Below the pieces are notes generated by a model. The model did not search any database. It was not told where the DNA came from and was given only the letters and a program-made list of their open reading frames with translations. The translations under genes were made by a program, and so were the position numbers. This document shows positions 62,104-64,000 of a stretch of DNA of 64,000 bases, one piece after another. Within the stretch, counting starts at the first letter, position 1. Every line of letters begins with the position of its first letter. This DNA is from Spirosoma panaciterrae DSM 21099. GTDB taxonomy: Bacteria > Bacteroidota > Bacteroidia > Cytophagales > Spirosomataceae. Location: contig NZ_KB893183.1 in assembly GCF_000374025.1 (NCBI RefSeq), forward strand, positions 62,001 to 126,000, read 5' to 3'.

Positions 62104-63327
62104 TCAATCCTTTACAGGTATATCCGTTATTTTAATATAGTAGTCCTTCTCGGTTTGTTTCTTTATATAGAATTGTGTTGTTTCAAATAATTCATGGCGC
62201 AAGTGGCGCTGCACATGAATTGGCTCAACGCCTTCTTGAATAAGAAGTTGGCCTGTTGTATGACGTAGACTGTGCGCGGATAGCCTGGGACGTTTCAAGT
62301 TCAGTTGCCGCAGATATTTATCAACCCGATACCTGATTTGATAGGTTTTTAAATCGGTCCACAAGGCCTTGCCTGCCTGTGGTGGAATTGGCCAGTACGA
62401 TTTATCCTGTAAGTAGGAAATCAGAGCCTGAGCGCAGGAATCAAACAGGTGGACATCTTTTCGAGTATCTTTTCCTTTCCCTTTGACCCATAACTGTTTA
62501 CGTTCAAAATCAATGTCTCCCACCCGTAACCGGGTCACTTCTACAGTCCGTAAGCCTTCAATAACCAATAAAGCGACCAATGCCCGGTCGGCAGCATCCT
62601 CAATAGAATTCAGGAGTTCATCTCGCTCGGCCCGTTCCAGACTATCTTTATAAAACTTACGTTCGGTCGTCAGGCCACGCACAGCATCGACATCCCTAAG
62701 CGAATCGACCTGATCCGCAACTAATCCAAGCTGACTGCGATTTTTAATCACCCAGGCGGCTAGTTGCTTAATGGCCGAAAGGCGAATATTGACCGTAAAT
62801 GCAGATAGACCCTCTTTCTTGAGCCATTCGACGTATCGACCCACCGTTTGACCACTAAAAGAAGCCTGGTTGCCCTGGCCTTGCTCATCAGCCAAATAAC
62901 GAAAGAAAGCGTTCAGCGATTTGGTATACGTATCTCTGGACTCTTCCCCTCGTAAAGTGATTGAATCATGAAGGAAGCCAAGGATTAATTCATTGGCGGC
63001 TGGAATCTTGGTAGAAGTTGGTGGAGGGTCGGCGGTCAGCTGGGGCAAGCCTTGAATCTGATAAAACAGCAGAAATTTCCGCAGAGGGGAAATACGGTTA
63101 GCAGGCAAACCAGCGGCAAATAAACTTAGACTGAATCGATCAATGGAATACTTGTTGGTTAGACAGTAAACCAAGTATGGTCGCACGATCCTTGGATAGT
63201 TACCGGGTTTGGGTAACCAGGCGGCAAAGTAGGTCAACACCTGGGTAAGTGTCAGCTTACCACTACTTGTTTGGATAGCCCCGTCTGTAGTATTAACATT
63301 AGAAAGAGTACACGATTGCTTAGGCAT
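62104..63327 (-). CDS. Tyrosine recombinase/integrase of the element
   Basis: About 407 aa, XerC/D-like. A SAM-like N-terminal DNA-binding domain (DTYTKSLNAFFRYLADEQG at about residues 130-150) precedes the catalytic domain with R260 (EGLRTVEVTRLRV), H352-R355-H356 (SAHSLRHTTGQLL) and the nucleophile Y387 (FETTQFYIKKQTEKD). All key residues are intact. I use the ATG at 63327; a TTG at 63357 is also in frame. It is the last intact gene of the right part, and by context integrates and excises the conjugative element. Attachment sites were not found. Confidence 0.88.
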   Translation of the reverse strand: MPKQSCTLSNVNTTDGAIQTSSGKLTLTQVLTYFAAWLPKPGNYPRIVRPYLVYCLTNKYSIDRFSLSLFAAGLPANRISPLRKFLLFYQIQGLPQLTADPPPTSTKIPAANELILGFLHDSITLRGEESRDTYTKSLNAFFRYLADEQGQGNQASFSGQTVGRYVEWLKKEGLSAFTVNIRLSAIKQLAAWVIKNRSQLGLVADQVDSLRDVDAVRGLTTERKFYKDSLERAERDELLNSIEDAADRALVALLVIEGLRTVEVTRLRVGDIDFERKQLWVKGKGKDTRKDVHLFDSCAQALISYLQDKSYWPIPPQAGKALWTDLKTYQIRYRVDKYLRQLNLKRPRLSAHSLRHTTGQLLIQEGVEPIHVQRHLRHELFETTQFYIKKQTEKDYYIKITDIPVKD

Positions 63328-63360
63328 GGCCAAGGGTTTAAAAGAAGCAATGTACAAGTA

Positions 63361-63404
63361 TTTTCAACATCTTGGAAATACGGATTTCCGAGATTTGTTG
63401 AAAA
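63361..63404. promoter_or_regulatory. Imperfect inverted repeat upstream of integrase gene
   Basis: TTTTCAACA (63361-63369) and TGTTGAAAA (63396-63404) pair exactly. Between them TCTTGGAAAT (63370-63379) pairs with ATTTCCGAGA (63384-63393) at 9 of 10 positions. It lies 34 bp before the integrase ATG. It could be an operator or an arm-type recombinase site. Confidence 0.45.
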
Positions 63405-63745
63405 CGTTAATATTTGGACTTTCGCCGAACTTCTCAATGTTAAATCATATCGCGAGTAAAAGCCCGTCAGCAGGGGATGACTAAACGTGAATCAGCGTAA
63501 ATGATACGTAAAATTTAGAAAAAATCAGTTTGAGCTTAATTTCTCCGCCACATCGGAAGAGGAGTGGAAGTGAATCAACCGCACAACGTCCGTCATGGCT
63601 TTGTTACAATAACAATTTCAATTTGATTCAGACTGACAAGTTGACAGACTAACAGGTTTTCACAGATTATATGGAATGAGCTATCGACTTTAGAAACTTT
63701 AGGTAGGGGCTACTTCGGGTAGGCCAAAAAGATTAGCTTGCGTGT

Positions 63746-64000
63746 ATGATGATAGCTAAACTAACAACCATCCCGGATACGGCTGAAGAACTTGACGATC
63801 CGTATATGCTACTGTATCAACAGAGGAGTTTGTCGAAACTGTGGAACGGGCTAGTCAAGAGGAGAAGGATAATCCAGGACATCCAAACGAAAGCAAACAG
63901 TCTTTCTAGGCTTCAAAAATGCGTATGGGTACCGGGCCATTACTGATTGGATGAATCAGATAGGCTATAGAACTCGACGAGGACAAGAGTTTTTTGGCTA
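63746..64000 (+). pseudogene. Degenerate recombinase-like coding fragment, cut by window end
   Basis: Three plus-strand frames give protein-like stretches in sequence: MMIAKLTTIPDTAEELDDPY, then EEFVETVERASQEEKDNPGH, then GFKNAYGYRAITDWMNQIGY followed by RTRRGQEFFG. The last fragment resembles the Recombinase domain of serine recombinases (YRAIAxxLNxxGxRTRRG). Frameshifts separate the pieces, so it is likely dead. The window ends before the gene does. From 63405 to 63745 no gene is seen. Confidence 0.35.

Noticed and set aside
63620-63660. Short repeats around the GACAGACT-type words
   Set aside because: Too short and imperfect to separate from chance.

Overview
The window reads as chromosome of a Bacteroidota bacterium of the Cytophagales, most like Spirosoma (genus is an inference from overall protein character). 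The evidence is two SusC/SusD glycan-uptake loci, a hybrid two-component sensor with an AraC output domain, an ECF sigma/FecR pair feeding a SusC with an STN domain, Bacteroidetes-type conjugation genes, and starts without clear Shine-Dalgarno sequences. No rRNA, tRNA or CRISPR array was found.

Layout. 1-0.5 kb: a deleted IS3-family remnant that still has both terminal inverted repeats. 0.5-1.1 kb: two small unknown ORFs. 1.2-14.4 kb: a fructan (levan/inulin) utilisation locus. It holds a LacI regulator with two palindromic operators, a GH32 beta-fructosidase, SusD, SusC, a PfkB fructokinase, a sugar-porter MFS permease, and a hybrid sensor whose periplasmic domain is a sugar-binding fold. 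This gene set parallels the Bacteroides thetaiotaomicron fructan locus around BT1754-BT1765. 14.5-15.0 kb: a dead fragment of a second, Y_Y_Y-type hybrid sensor with three in-frame nonsense codons. 15.4-20.4 kb: an AraC regulator divergent from a TolC/HlyD/14-TM MFS tripartite efflux operon. 20.5-32.8 kb: a probable dextran (alpha-1,6-glucan) utilisation locus, transcribed right to left as ECF sigma, FecR, SusC, SusD, SusE-like lipoprotein, GH66 dextranase-type enzyme, and a six-hairpin glycosidase with a carbohydrate-binding tail.

33.1-63.4 kb looks like an integrative conjugative element. Its left part is a leftward type IV secretion operon (TraE, TraF, TraG/VirB4, TraJ, TraK, TraN, TraM, a VirB5/TrbJ-like protein, two small NTF2-like proteins, and a VirD4-type coupling protein). 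The middle is a rightward maintenance block (Toprim primase-like proteins, ArdC antirestriction protein, DUF6166 protein, small HTH proteins). Cargo follows: a GNAT acyltransferase, LytS-type kinase and LytTR regulator operon, a DUF932 protein bracketed by matching palindromic operators, a short-chain dehydrogenase, and a umuC gene interrupted by one amber codon. A tyrosine recombinase lies at the right end. An IS3-family and an IS5-family element sit inside it. I saw no relaxase and could not define att sites.

The most unusual items are the acyltransferase-kinase-LytTR operon (a possible cell-cell signalling module), the TTTCTAATTAGAAA operator arrays around the DUF932 gene, the amber umuC, the nonsense-only hybrid-sensor fossil, and the large structured leader in front of the second susC.
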